From Methylobacterium aquaticum (GTDB taxonomy: Bacteria > Pseudomonadota > Alphaproteobacteria > Rhizobiales > Beijerinckiaceae), in assembly GCF_001043915.1 (NCBI RefSeq), contig NZ_LABX01000153.1, positions 1 through 34,755 on the forward strand: 34,755 nt of DNA, given 5' to 3'. Position 1 is the first letter of the stretch, and every line of letters starts with the position of its first letter. Of the stretch, positions 22,777 to 30,073 are shown piece by piece. The notes below the pieces were generated by a model. The model had not been told where the DNA came from. It saw nothing but the letters and a program-made list of their open reading frames with translations, and searched no databases. Both the position numbers and the translations under genes were made by a program.

Positions 22777-23001
22777 TCATGCGCCCTGCCCCGGCTCCGG
22801 CGGGTCCGGGAACGGCGTCCAGTCGGTGAAGGCGTCAACCTCATAACCATAATCGGTGGTCGCGACGTGCCAGGGCCGGCCATCTCCAACCCGTCCGGGA
22901 TCCCAGCGGATCACGGCGCGCCGGTCCGGCTCGTCCCGGTGAATGGCGATGATCCAGCGCCCATCCCGGGGGGCGCGATCGATGGGCCTCCAATCGGTCA
23001 T
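22777..23001 (-). CDS. Small DUF551-like protein
   Basis: 74 aa beginning MTDWRPIDRAPRDGRWIIAI. The W-x-PI-x-x-AP-x-DG opening is the hallmark of a small family (DUF551-like) common in alphaproteobacteria and their phages. A Trp-rich end follows (GRPWHVATTDYG, FTDWTPFPDPPEPG). No signal peptide. The ATG at 23001 has GGAG 7 bp upstream, which decides the start over the longer open frame. Function unknown. It is co-oriented with the small secreted protein gene 61 bp upstream. Confidence 0.7.
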   Translation of the reverse strand: MTDWRPIDRAPRDGRWIIAIHRDEPDRRAVIRWDPGRVGDGRPWHVATTDYGYEVDAFTDWTPFPDPPEPGQGA

Positions 23002-23062
23002 CGGATGCTCCGCAGCGCGTGCCTGTGCGAGGACCAACGCGCCGGGCCGTCCGGCGTTCGCC

Positions 23063-23266
23063 TCAGCGCGGGGTCGTGCTCCGCACCAGTCGCTCGCCCG
23101 CCTCGCATTCGCGCAGGTAGGTTGCCCGGTTGTCACCGGTGATGCCGCTCCGGTCGGCCTTGGCTTCGCAGACTTGGCGCGCCTCGGCCGGACCCGGATC
23201 GGGCGTGTCCTGCGCGAGGGCGACGGCAGGGCTCAGAACGGCGAGAATCAGGAGGGCGTGTCGCAT
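23063..23266 (-). CDS. Small secreted protein with a PsiF-like repeat
   Basis: 67 aa. A clear signal peptide (MRHALLILAVLSPAVALAQ, cut after ALA) leads to a mature part of about 48 residues with two cysteines: VCEAKADRSGITGDNRATYL followed by RECEAGE. The C-x(n)-GLTGDARxxFLxxC pattern is that of PsiF repeats, small periplasmic proteins linked in E. coli to phosphate starvation. The ATG has GAGG 6 bp upstream. The PsiF relation is suggested by pattern only. Confidence 0.7.
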   Translation of the reverse strand: MRHALLILAVLSPAVALAQDTPDPGPAEARQVCEAKADRSGITGDNRATYLRECEAGERLVRSTTPR

Positions 23267-23350
23267 GGCAGGCCTCGATGCGGACAGGGTCTGTCCGGAA
23301 GAGGCCCGGCCGGGTGCTTTGGTTCCCGGCCGGAGGCGTGGCGGGTGGCG

Positions 23351-24409
23351 TCAGGGCCGCGTGCGGCCGGCGCGGTAGGCGGCCAGAATCTCCGGCAACC
23401 GGTCGAGGAGGTAATCGGCGAGGCCGGGCTCCGCGCGCTCGTCGAAGGACAGGGCGACCCGGTCGGGGCTCCGCTCGATCCGGGCGATGCCGCGGCCGGC
23501 CTCGTCGCTCCAGACCTGCGGCGCCGGGCGCGGCACGGCGGGAGGCGCCAGGGCGTTGAGCACCGCAGCGAAGCGCTCGTTGGTAGGCTTGTCCCGGAAT
23601 CCGGGATCGGCGAGCAGGTCCGCGATTTGGCCGGGCTCCGCCGTCCGGACCCGCTCGGCGAGCAGCATCCAGCGCGGCCGCCCGGCGGCCGGGGCCGGGC
23701 CGATCGCCCGGACGATCTCCGCCGGCACGGTCCGGGCCACCGAGATCAGGGTCGAGAGGTCGCCCTTGCCGACGCCCATGGCGGCGGTGATCGTGGCGCG
23801 CGGGAAACCATGCTCCTCGAGCCGGAGCGCGAAGAAGGCCCGCTCGATATAGCTCAGATCCTGCCGCTCCAGGTTCTCCTTGCCCTGGGCCACGACCAGC
23901 TCGGCATCGGTGAGCGGGCGGACCACGGCGCGCACCGCCTGTGCGAGGTGCCGCGCCGCCTGGATGCGCCGGCGGCCATAGGCGACCTGATAGCGATCGG
24001 GGGCCGAGGGGTGCGGCCGCACCAGGATCGGCACCTGCTGGCCGCTCTCGCGGATGCTCTCGACGAGGGCCGCGAGGCCCGGATCGTTGGCATCCGCCAC
24101 CCGGTCGGCGATGAAGGAATCGTCGATCCGCTCCGGCTCGATCTCGACCACGACGGTCCCGGCCTCGATCTCCGCCGCGGCGTCGGCCCGGGCCGCCAGG
24201 CCCCGCAGGGTGCTGCTCATCGCCCGCACCGCGCCGCTGCGGCTTCGCTCCGGGGCGCGGGCGTTTGCAGCTGCAAACTCGGGCTCGGGCGGCGGCGGGT
24301 TTGCAGCTGCAAACGCCTCGGGATCCGGCGCCGGCGGCGCCTCGGGGGAAGCGGGCTTCGCGGCCGGCCGGGCCCCGAACAAGGCGTCGAGGTTCGACTT
24401 GCGGCTCAT
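23351..24409 (-). CDS. repB: ParB-family plasmid partitioning protein RepB
   Basis: 352 aa. It starts MSRKSNLDALFG, the typical RepB N-terminus that contacts RepA. A Pro/Ala linker contains two FAAAN segments (encoded by the parS-like palindromes). The ParB nuclease-like core follows: ESIRESGQQVPILVRPHP, YQVAYGRRRIQAARHL and KENLERQDLSYIERAFFAL. A helix-turn-helix lies at FPRATITAAMGVGKGDLSTLI. The C-terminal RepB domain ends with YLLDRLPEILAAYRAG. The ATG overlaps the repA stop as ATGA. RepB binds parS and with RepA segregates the replicon. No repC follows; the next gene downstream encodes a small secreted protein. Confidence 0.93.
   Translation of the reverse strand: MSRKSNLDALFGARPAAKPASPEAPPAPDPEAFAAANPPPPEPEFAAANARAPERSRSGAVRAMSSTLRGLAARADAAAEIEAGTVVVEIEPERIDDSFIADRVADANDPGLAALVESIRESGQQVPILVRPHPSAPDRYQVAYGRRRIQAARHLAQAVRAVVRPLTDAELVVAQGKENLERQDLSYIERAFFALRLEEHGFPRATITAAMGVGKGDLSTLISVARTVPAEIVRAIGPAPAAGRPRWMLLAERVRTAEPGQIADLLADPGFRDKPTNERFAAVLNALAPPAVPRPAPQVWSDEAGRGIARIERSPDRVALSFDERAEPGLADYLLDRLPEILAAYRAGRTRP
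24263..24278. promoter_or_regulatory. parS-like palindrome 1, inside repB
   Basis: GTTTGCAGCTGCAAAC, a perfect 16-bp palindrome matching the parS consensus of repABC replicons, GTTNNCNGCNGNNAAC, at every fixed position. Read on the minus strand in the repB frame it encodes FAAAN. An identical copy begins 36 bp away. Confidence 0.85.
24299..24314. promoter_or_regulatory. parS-like palindrome 2, inside repB
   Basis: Second identical copy of GTTTGCAGCTGCAAAC, spaced 36 bp start to start, so both sites keep the same codon phase in repB. Probable RepB binding site (centromere) for partition. Confidence 0.85.
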
Positions 24410-25614
24410 GACCGGCCCCAGGCGCGGCGGATCAGGGCCTCGATCTCGCCATTGACCGCCTCCAGCGATTCGAGCGCGCGGTCATAGGTCGAGCGGGTCA
24501 CGCTCTCGCGGCCGATCTCGTAGAGGGTCTGCTTCGACAGGCCGGCATCCGAAACCGCCGAGGACTTGAGCATCGGCGCGGTCAGCACCGCATCCTCGAA
24601 CAGGGTGCGCAGCATGCCGACGATCCGGGTCTGCGGCGCATCCTGCTGCTCGTAGCGGGTCACGAGATAGCGCAGCCAGTCATATTGCAGCCGCCCGCCG
24701 GATTCCGCCACCACGCCGAGCAGGTCCTCGGTCATCGCCAGGAACTGGCTCATCGAGGCGACGTCGAGCATCTGCGGATGGACGGTGATGAGAAGCGACG
24801 TCGCGGCGCAGAGCGCCGAGAGGGTCAGGTAGCCGAGCTGCGGCGGGCAATCGATCACGACGACGTCGTAGGATGCGGCCACCGTCTCGATCGCATGGGC
24901 GACCCGGTCGAAGAACAAGGGGTCGCCGGCCCGGCGGCGGTTCAACGCCCGCGGCGTCTCGTGCTCGAACTCCATCAGTTCGAGATTCGCCGGAACGAGG
25001 TCGAGGCCGGTGAAATAGGTCGGGCGCACCACGTCGCGGAGCGGCCTGGCGTCGTCGTAGCGGATCGCGCCGTAAAGGGTTTCGTCGGCCCCGACATCGA
25101 GTTCGGGCTGCACGCCCAACAGGGCCGAGAGGCTGGCCTGCGGATCGAGATCGATGGCAAGCACCCGGTAGCCGCGCAACACCAGGGACTGGGCGAGGTG
25201 GGCGGTCGTGGTGGTCTTGCCCGATCCACCCTTGAAGTTCGCCACCGCCACGACCTGGAGGTGCTCGGCGCCACTGCGGCGCGGCTGGTAGCGCCGGCCG
25301 CCCCGCGTGTTCTCGTCCAGATAGGACCGCAGCCCGTGGATGTCGGCGAGGGAATAGGACCGGCGCCCGTTGGCCGAGACATCCGGCTGCGGCCCGAGCC
25401 CGTCGGCGGCGAGCTGCTGCAACCGCGACACGGTCACGCCGATGATCCGGGCGGCCTCGGTCGAGGTGAAGCGGCGCAGGCCCTTGGCGGCGGTGGGCGG
25501 AAACAGCCCGGAGGAGATCGCCTGGAGCTGCTCGCGCAGCGTCGCCGCGTGGGCGCCGATCATCGCGGCAGGCGCCACCGGGGCGGGGGGTTGCAGCGGC
25601 ATCGGTTGATTCAT
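24406..25614 (-). CDS. repA: ParA-family plasmid partitioning protein RepA
   Basis: 402-aa Walker ATPase that drives replicon segregation and represses its own operon. An N-terminal winged-helix region (FTSTEAARIIGVTVSRLQQL) comes before the ATPase core: deviant Walker A FKGGSGKTTTTAHLAQSL, then VLAIDLDPQASLSALLG, and Walker B YDVVVIDCPPQLGYLTLSAL. TVHPQMLDVASMSQFL and the C-terminal RepA segment TYDRALESLEAVNGEIE follow. The ATG at 25614 (MNQPMPLQ) gives the normal family length; the frame is open for another 118 codons upstream, but that stretch has no RepA similarity. A structured leader with parS half-sites precedes it. Confidence 0.93.
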   Translation of the reverse strand: MNQPMPLQPPAPVAPAAMIGAHAATLREQLQAISSGLFPPTAAKGLRRFTSTEAARIIGVTVSRLQQLAADGLGPQPDVSANGRRSYSLADIHGLRSYLDENTRGGRRYQPRRSGAEHLQVVAVANFKGGSGKTTTTAHLAQSLVLRGYRVLAIDLDPQASLSALLGVQPELDVGADETLYGAIRYDDARPLRDVVRPTYFTGLDLVPANLELMEFEHETPRALNRRRAGDPLFFDRVAHAIETVAASYDVVVIDCPPQLGYLTLSALCAATSLLITVHPQMLDVASMSQFLAMTEDLLGVVAESGGRLQYDWLRYLVTRYEQQDAPQTRIVGMLRTLFEDAVLTAPMLKSSAVSDAGLSKQTLYEIGRESVTRSTYDRALESLEAVNGEIEALIRRAWGRS

Positions 25615-25627
25615 CCTCGCAAGCCCT

Positions 25628-25668
25628 GTTTGCAGAAAATTCGCCGGTTCGGCGTTCAAACTGCAATT
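25628..25668. promoter_or_regulatory. repA leader inverted repeat with split parS half-sites
   Basis: GTTTGCAG (25628-25635) is exactly the left half of the parS palindrome in repB. CTGCAATT (25661-25668) keeps six of eight bases of the right half. Between them CGCCG-gtt-CGGCG (25642-25654) forms a tight hairpin. The structure ends 13 bp before the repA start, where a RepA/RepB operator or a translational control element would be expected. Confidence 0.45.
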
Positions 25669-26032
25669 GGCGCGTTTCAGCCCCGATTGGCAATTGCCCC
25701 CGCGCCACCGGCACAAGCTCCGCGCAAGGATCGCGCCGATCTTGCGGGCGAGCAGCCGGGGGAGGGGGCCCGGGCTCCCCCCGACATCGCCAGCGACCCG
25801 TCCCGACCAGCCTGCGACCCCGCACCAAAGGAGCGGCGCCGGAAGCGTCGGCGCATGTCCTCCGGGCGCCCGATCCGGCCCGCTGCCCGATCGCGGCGAG
25901 GCGGGATCCAGACGCCCCGTAACGCCCGGCCCTGCCTGGGAAATCCGTAAGCTTGACGGAATTCTCACCCAAGGTCCGGCCCGTGATTTGCGAGCTGTTA
26001 AGCTGTTCGGAGTTGAGTGTCACCCATCCACC

Positions 26033-26053
26033 CGAATCGGACCGCCCGATTCG
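26033..26053. promoter_or_regulatory. Inverted repeat upstream of acp
   Basis: Perfect arms CGAATCGG (26033-26040) and CCGATTCG (26046-26053) with a 5-bp spacer. Placement about 120 bp before the acp start and the dyad spacing suit a dimeric regulator. Confidence 0.45.
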
Positions 26054-26112
26054 CAGTGGATCGGAAATTTCCCTAAAATACACGCTCGAAAATTTACCAA
26101 GACTTAGGTCAA

Positions 26113-26124
26113 AGATTGCAATCT
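26113..26124. promoter_or_regulatory. 12-bp palindrome just upstream of acp
   Basis: AGATTGCAATCT is a perfect 12-bp palindrome, 46 bp before the acp ATG, in an AT-rich stretch. Probable operator or part of the promoter. Confidence 0.4.
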
Positions 26125-26170
26125 CATCTGCCGGATGGGATGCTCGTGTCATACAGGAAGGTGGTGCCAG

Positions 26171-26425
26171 ATGGTCGATATCTCTGACATTCGAGATGTG
26201 CTGAAGTCGCTGGAGTCGCTGAAGAGCGTGGTCGACAGCCTGTCCGACGACGACGATCTGTTCGAGAAGGGGCTGGATTCCTTCGGCTCGGTGCAACTGA
26301 TGCTGGCCCTCGAGGAGCGGTTCGACATCGAGTTCCCCGATTCGGCTCTGGGCCGGCGCTCGTTCTCGACCATCCGCATCATCCGGGACACGGTGTCGGG
26401 CTTGTCCCAGCAGGAGGCCGCATGA
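26171..26425 (+). CDS. Free-standing acyl/peptidyl carrier protein
   Basis: 84-aa carrier protein. The phosphopantetheine site is GLDSFGSVQL with Ser37; DSF replaces the usual DSL, as is common in the carrier proteins that partner amino acid:[CP] ligases. An acidic helix (LSDDDDLFEKG) precedes it and LALEERFDIEFPD follows. The ATG at 26171 has GGAAGG and GGTGG upstream; a longer open frame from 26135 is not supported. Its stop overlaps the next gene (ATGA). It would hold the amino acid as a thioester while the flavoprotein and the DUF1839 protein act. Confidence 0.9.
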   Translation: MVDISDIRDVLKSLESLKSVVDSLSDDDDLFEKGLDSFGSVQLMLALEERFDIEFPDSALGRRSFSTIRIIRDTVSGLSQQEAA

Positions 26426-27639
26426 ACATGCACGTCGAGGTCGCGGCGACCCTGCCGGCCGCGACGTCAGCCCCGGTGGACGCCCTCGATGCGCGGGCCA
26501 AGCGCGTCGCGGATGTCGCCGCCCGCCACGCCGACGCGGTTGACCGCGAGGGTCGGTTCCCGGCCGAGGCGATCGCCGCGCTCAAGGCCGAGCGCCTGCT
26601 CGGCATCCAGGTCCCGCGCTCCTTGGGCGGGGAGGGGGCCTCGATGAGCGAGATTGCCGAGCTGTGCGCCATCCTTGGGCGCGCCTGCTCGGCCTCCGCG
26701 ATGGTGTTCGCGATGCACCACATCAAGCTCGCGAGCCTCGTCACCCACGGCCTCGAGAGCGCCTGGCACTGCACCCTGATGGAGCGGATCGCGGCCGAGC
26801 AGTTGCTGATCGCCTCGTCGACCACCGAGGCCGGCATCGGCGGCGACCTGCGCAACAGCCTCTGCGCCGTCCAGGCGGACGGCGACACGTTCCGCCTGAC
26901 CAAGGAAGCGAGCGTCATCTCCTACGGCTCCCAGGCCGACCTGATCCTGGCCACCGCCCGCCGCCACAAGGACGCCGCCACCTCCGACCAGGTGCTGGTG
27001 GCCCTGCTCGCCGACCAGATCACCCTCGAGCGCACCAGCGTGTGGGACACGCTCGGCATGCGCGGCACGTGCAGCGACGGCTTCCTCCTCAAGGCCGAGG
27101 GGCTGCCCCTCGTCCAGGTGATGCAGAAGCCCTTCGCGGAGATCGCCGCGCAGTCGATGCTCGCCGCCTCGCACCTGCTCTGGGGCAGCGTGTGGTTCGG
27201 CATCGCTGCTTACGCGGTCGACCGCGCCCGCGCCTTCGTGCAGAGCGAGGCCCGCAAGAAGCCGGGCCAGGTGCCGCCGGGAGCGCTTCGTCTCGCCGAG
27301 GCCGCCAACGCGCTCCAGGCGATGAAGAGCACGGTGGTGGCCGGGCTCGCGCGCTACGAGGACGCCAAGGGCGACCCCGACAGCTTAAGCGCGATCGGGT
27401 TCTCGATCATGCTGAACAACGTGAAGACCACGGTCTCGGTCCAGTCCGTCGACATCGTGCAGCGCGCCCTCTCGGTGGTCGGCATCGCGGGCTACAAGAA
27501 CGGCACCCCGTTCAGCCTCGGCCGGCAGCTGCGCGACGTCCTCTCGGCGCCGCTGATGATCAACAACGACCGCATCCTCTCCAACACCGCCAACCTTCTG
27601 CTGGTGCAGAAGGGCAGCGGCAAGCTCCTGAGCGCGTGA
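26422..27639 (+). CDS. Acyl-CoA dehydrogenase-family flavoprotein
   Basis: 405 aa with the ACAD layout: N-terminal helices ([20 protein letters not shown], then [20 protein letters not shown]). The FAD-binding middle has [39 protein letters not shown] and [18 protein letters not shown]. The C-terminal helices include [20 protein letters not shown] and [16 protein letters not shown]. Being encoded between a carrier protein and its ligase, it more likely oxidises an ACP-bound amino acid than an acyl-CoA. A parallel is the prolyl-S-PCP oxidation that yields pyrrolyl thioesters. The catalytic base was not located with certainty. Overlaps the genes on both sides. Confidence 0.9.
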   Translation: MNMHVEVAATLPAATSAPVDALDARAKRVADVAARHADAVDREGRFPAEAIAALKAERLLGIQVPRSLGGEGASMSEIAELCAILGRACSASAMVFAMHHIKLASLVTHGLESAWHCTLMERIAAEQLLIASSTTEAGIGGDLRNSLCAVQADGDTFRLTKEASVISYGSQADLILATARRHKDAATSDQVLVALLADQITLERTSVWDTLGMRGTCSDGFLLKAEGLPLVQVMQKPFAEIAAQSMLAASHLLWGSVWFGIAAYAVDRARAFVQSEARKKPGQVPPGALRLAEAANALQAMKSTVVAGLARYEDAKGDPDSLSAIGFSIMLNNVKTTVSVQSVDIVQRALSVVGIAGYKNGTPFSLGRQLRDVLSAPLMINNDRILSNTANLLLVQKGSGKLLSA

Positions 27640-28598
27640 TGGACCAGAGCCTCTCCTCCGACCTCCTTCCCGTCGCCGACGAGACCGAGGCGCCCGCGCC
27701 GCTCTCGTTCCTCGACCGCCTGTTCGACCGCGGCCTCCTGATCCGCACCGGGGTCGACGGGCTCTATGGCCGCTCCGGCGCCTTCGAGAGCGTGGTCGAA
27801 GCCCTCGACCGGCTGGTCTCGCGCATCGGCGCGGCCGACGGCGCCGAGGCCCTGCGCTTCCCGCCCGGCATGGCCCGGTCGAGCTTCGAGCGCAGCGGCT
27901 ATCTCAAGGGCTTCCCGCACCTCGCCGGCACGGTGCACAGCTTCTGCGGCAACGAGGCCGACCACGCCCGCCTTCTCGCCTGCCTCGATGCCGGCGAGGA
28001 CTGGACCGCCAAGCAGGCCGCCACCGACATCGTGCTGACCCCGGCCGCCTGCTACCCGCTCTACCCGGTCGCTGCCGCCCGCGGCCGGCTGCCGGAGGAC
28101 GGGTTGCTGTTCGACCTGCAATCCTACTGCTTCCGGCACGAGCCGTCGCTGGAGCCGACCCGCATGCAGCTGTTCCGCATGCGCGAATACGTCCGCATGG
28201 GCACGCCCGAGCAGGTGCTGGCCTTCCGCGAGCTGTGGCTCCAGCGCGGCAACACGATGATGAGCGATCTCGGCCTGCCGCTCGCCATCGACCCGGCCAA
28301 CGACCCGTTCTTCGGCCGCGCCGGCAAGATGCTCGCCAACAACCAGCGCGCCCAGGCGCTCAAGTTCGAGCTGAACGTGCCGGTCAACAGCGAGGACAAG
28401 CCGACCGCCTGCCTCAGCTTCAACTACCACCAGGACCATTTCGGCACGACCTGGGGCATCCAGCAGGCCGACGGCTCGGTGGCCCACACGGCTTGCGTCG
28501 GTTTCGGCCTGGAGCGGATCACCCTCGCGCTGCTGCGCCATCACGGCCTCGATCTCGACGCCTGGCCGGCGACCGTGCGCGCCCAGCTCTTCGGCTGA
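27639..28598 (+). CDS. Amino acid:[carrier protein] ligase (class II synthetase-like, Bll0957 type)
   Basis: 319 aa, homologous to the seryl-tRNA synthetase catalytic core but without a tRNA-binding arm. Family members activate a small amino acid with ATP and transfer it to the phosphopantetheine of a partner carrier protein. Zinc ligands fit Cys138 (TPAACYP), Glu183 ([10 protein letters not shown]) and Cys286 (HTACVGFG), the same spacing as recalled for Bradyrhizobium Bll0957. Motif 2 ([20 protein letters not shown]) and motif 3 ([12 protein letters not shown]) are clear. The ATG overlaps the dehydrogenase stop (TGATG). The partner is evidently the carrier protein two genes upstream. The amino acid (glycine or alanine in studied members) cannot be read from sequence. 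Confidence 0.92.
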   Translation: MDQSLSSDLLPVADETEAPAPLSFLDRLFDRGLLIRTGVDGLYGRSGAFESVVEALDRLVSRIGAADGAEALRFPPGMARSSFERSGYLKGFPHLAGTVHSFCGNEADHARLLACLDAGEDWTAKQAATDIVLTPAACYPLYPVAAARGRLPEDGLLFDLQSYCFRHEPSLEPTRMQLFRMREYVRMGTPEQVLAFRELWLQRGNTMMSDLGLPLAIDPANDPFFGRAGKMLANNQRAQALKFELNVPVNSEDKPTACLSFNYHQDHFGTTWGIQQADGSVAHTACVGFGLERITLALLRHHGLDLDAWPATVRAQLFG

Positions 28599-28605
28599 GG
28601 CCGCG

Positions 28606-29625
28606 ATGTCGGCTGCCCTCGCCCATGTGACGCGGGATCCCGTGATCGAGGCGCCGCGGACGGAGACGTCCGCGGCCCCCGTCCTTCCCCGGCCCCTGCA
28701 CGTCCCGCACGCGCTCCACGCCCCCGACCGGACCTGGCCGGAGACGAACTGCTACGTCGATCTCTGGATCGAGCTGCTGCACCTGCGCGGGCTCGCGCCC
28801 GAGGCGATGCTCGGCTTCACCCTGCGGCAGGATTTCGAGGGCGACCAGTTCACCTTCTTCAAGCCGAAGGCCGCCGACATCGAGGCGCTCTACGGCCTGG
28901 AGATCCTGGAACTCGCGCTCTACGAGGATCTGGAGAGCCACAGCCTGATCCAGGCGGCCCGCGGGCTGCCGGTGCTGGTCGAGGTCGACGCCTTCTTCCT
29001 GCCCGACACCGCTGGCACCACCTATGGCCGCGAGGCGTCGAAGACCACGATCGCGATCCTGGCCCTCGATCCGGCGCGTCGCTTCCTCGACTACGTCCAC
29101 AATGCCGGCCGCTTCCAGCTCGACGGCGCCGATTACGACGGCATCTTCGCCAAGGGGCGTCTTCTGCCCTATGCCGAGTTCGTGAAGCCGTGCGGCCAGC
29201 CCTTGAGCCCGGCCGAATTGCCGGGCGCCGCGCTGGCGCTGCTGCGCCGGCACCGCGGCCACGCCCCGACGGCCAACCCGGTCACCGCCTTTCGCGCGGC
29301 GCTGTCGGGCAAGGCGGACGCCTTCGTGCAACGGCCGCTCACCGCCTTCCATGCCTACGCCTTCAACACCACCCGCCAGCTCGGGGCCAATTTCGAGCTT
29401 CTGGGCAGCCATCTCGCCTGGCTGACGGAGGCGGGCGTGGGGCCGTTCGGCGAGGCGGCGGAGGCGGCGACGCGGCTCGCCCAGGAGGCCAAGGCGTTCC
29501 AGTTCCAGCTCGCCCGCGCCTTCGCCCGCGGCAAGCTGGCGGGACTGCCCGAGCGTCTGACGGCAGCCGAGGCGACCTATGCGGCGGTGTTCGACGCGCT
29601 CGACCGCGCCCTCGCCACGGAGTGA
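28606..29625 (+). CDS. DUF1839 family protein, possible acyltransferase
   Basis: 339 aa, recognised as DUF1839, which accompanies amino acid:[CP] ligases in rhizobial genomes. The layout recalls BtrH-type papain-like acyltransferases, which move an aminoacyl group from a carrier protein to an acceptor. Points of resemblance are a Cys at the start of the first helix (TNCYVDLW, Cys49) and the strand pair LPVLVEVDAFFLPD ... TTYGREASKTTIAILALD. The expected catalytic His before the second strand is not present at that point (Lys/Thr instead), so activity by that mechanism is uncertain. The C-terminal half is helical (LAWLTEAGVG ... FQFQLARAFARGKLAGLPER). It starts 8 bp after the ligase stop. A family A repeat begins 1 bp after its stop. 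Confidence 0.85.
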   Translation: MSAALAHVTRDPVIEAPRTETSAAPVLPRPLHVPHALHAPDRTWPETNCYVDLWIELLHLRGLAPEAMLGFTLRQDFEGDQFTFFKPKAADIEALYGLEILELALYEDLESHSLIQAARGLPVLVEVDAFFLPDTAGTTYGREASKTTIAILALDPARRFLDYVHNAGRFQLDGADYDGIFAKGRLLPYAEFVKPCGQPLSPAELPGAALALLRRHRGHAPTANPVTAFRAALSGKADAFVQRPLTAFHAYAFNTTRQLGANFELLGSHLAWLTEAGVGPFGEAAEAATRLAQEAKAFQFQLARAFARGKLAGLPERLTAAEATYAAVFDALDRALATE

Positions 29626-29626
29626 G

Positions 29627-29780
29627 ACCAACGGTCGTTGGAAACGACCTTCGGTTCCGCTCTCGAATGTTCGCCAAGCCTCTGGTTTGGCATCGAAAAT
29701 TCGAGATGGGTCAGCGGCCTCGTCGATCTCGGGCTTGCCCGAGATCGAATCGATGCGTCAGCATCCTGGGCCGTTGGCAT
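29627..29780. repeat. Family A dispersed repeat, copy 3
   Basis: Ends ACCAACGG (29627-29634) and CCGTTGGC (29771-29778) are inverted. The core hairpins GGTCGTT-gga-AACGACC and GCCAAGCC-tct-GGTTTGGC are those of the copy at 10442. A 30-bp insertion containing CTCGGGC-tt-GCCCGAG lies in the right half. It starts directly after the DUF1839 stop codon. Confidence 0.85.
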
Positions 29781-29786
29781 GACAGA

Positions 29787-29884
29787 GCATTGTCCGACGA
29801 AGTGGATACCGGTTCGTCGTAGACAATGCGGCACAATCAACGAGCGAGAGCGCTTCGCGATGGCAACGCAATCGTGAAGCGCTC
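29787..29884. repeat. Family B-related element (two hairpins)
   Basis: Hairpin 1: GCATTGTC (29787-29794) pairs with GACAATGC (29822-29829), and inside it CGACGAA with TTCGTCG around the rhizobial motif GTGGATACCGG. Hairpin 2: GAGCGCTTCGCGAT (29848-29861) pairs with ATCGTGAAGCGCTC (29871-29884) with one mismatch. The two-hairpin design matches the elements at 8916 and 18375, though the outer sequence differs. Confidence 0.7.
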
Positions 29885-29920
29885 GAGCCTGTTGGTGAGC
29901 GCGACGGGCCTGCCTCCACC

Positions 29921-29961
29921 GCGTCATTCCGGGGCCGCGAAAGCGGAGCCCGGAATGACGC
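29921..29961. repeat. Family C palindrome (13-bp perfect stem, GAAA loop)
   Basis: GCGTCATTCCGGG (29921-29933) pairs perfectly with CCCGGAATGACGC (29949-29961). Inside is CCGC-gaaa-GCGG, a stem with a GNRA tetraloop. This sequence type is a well-known dispersed repeat in Rhizobiales. The following 29962-30073 holds the leader of the next gene and nothing else recognisable. Confidence 0.8.
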
Positions 29962-30073
29962 GAGGGGGCCACTACCGTCGATCACCTCAGACAGTCTCCG
30001 AGAGCATGTCCGATCGGCGGGACAGGCGCCGCGTGTCTTCATTTCCATCCCTCGAACAGGCTCCGACACCGGC

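Larger units (their letters stand above)
25669..26170. other. repA-acp divergent intergenic region
   Basis: Half a kilobase without a credible gene. The left part is GC-rich; from about 25950 to 26165 the base composition becomes markedly AT-richer than anywhere else in the window, which marks the promoter zone of the acp operon. Two inverted repeats are listed separately. TAAAAT at about 26074-26079 is a possible -10 element, without a good -35. Confidence 0.5.

Noticed and set aside
25615..25968. 118-residue N-terminal extension of RepA
   Set aside because: It has no RepA similarity, would make the protein abnormally long, and includes the structured leader.
26135..26170. Upstream start for the carrier protein
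   Set aside because: The extra 12 residues include three cysteines unlike carrier proteins, and the GGAAGG site serves the ATG at 26171.
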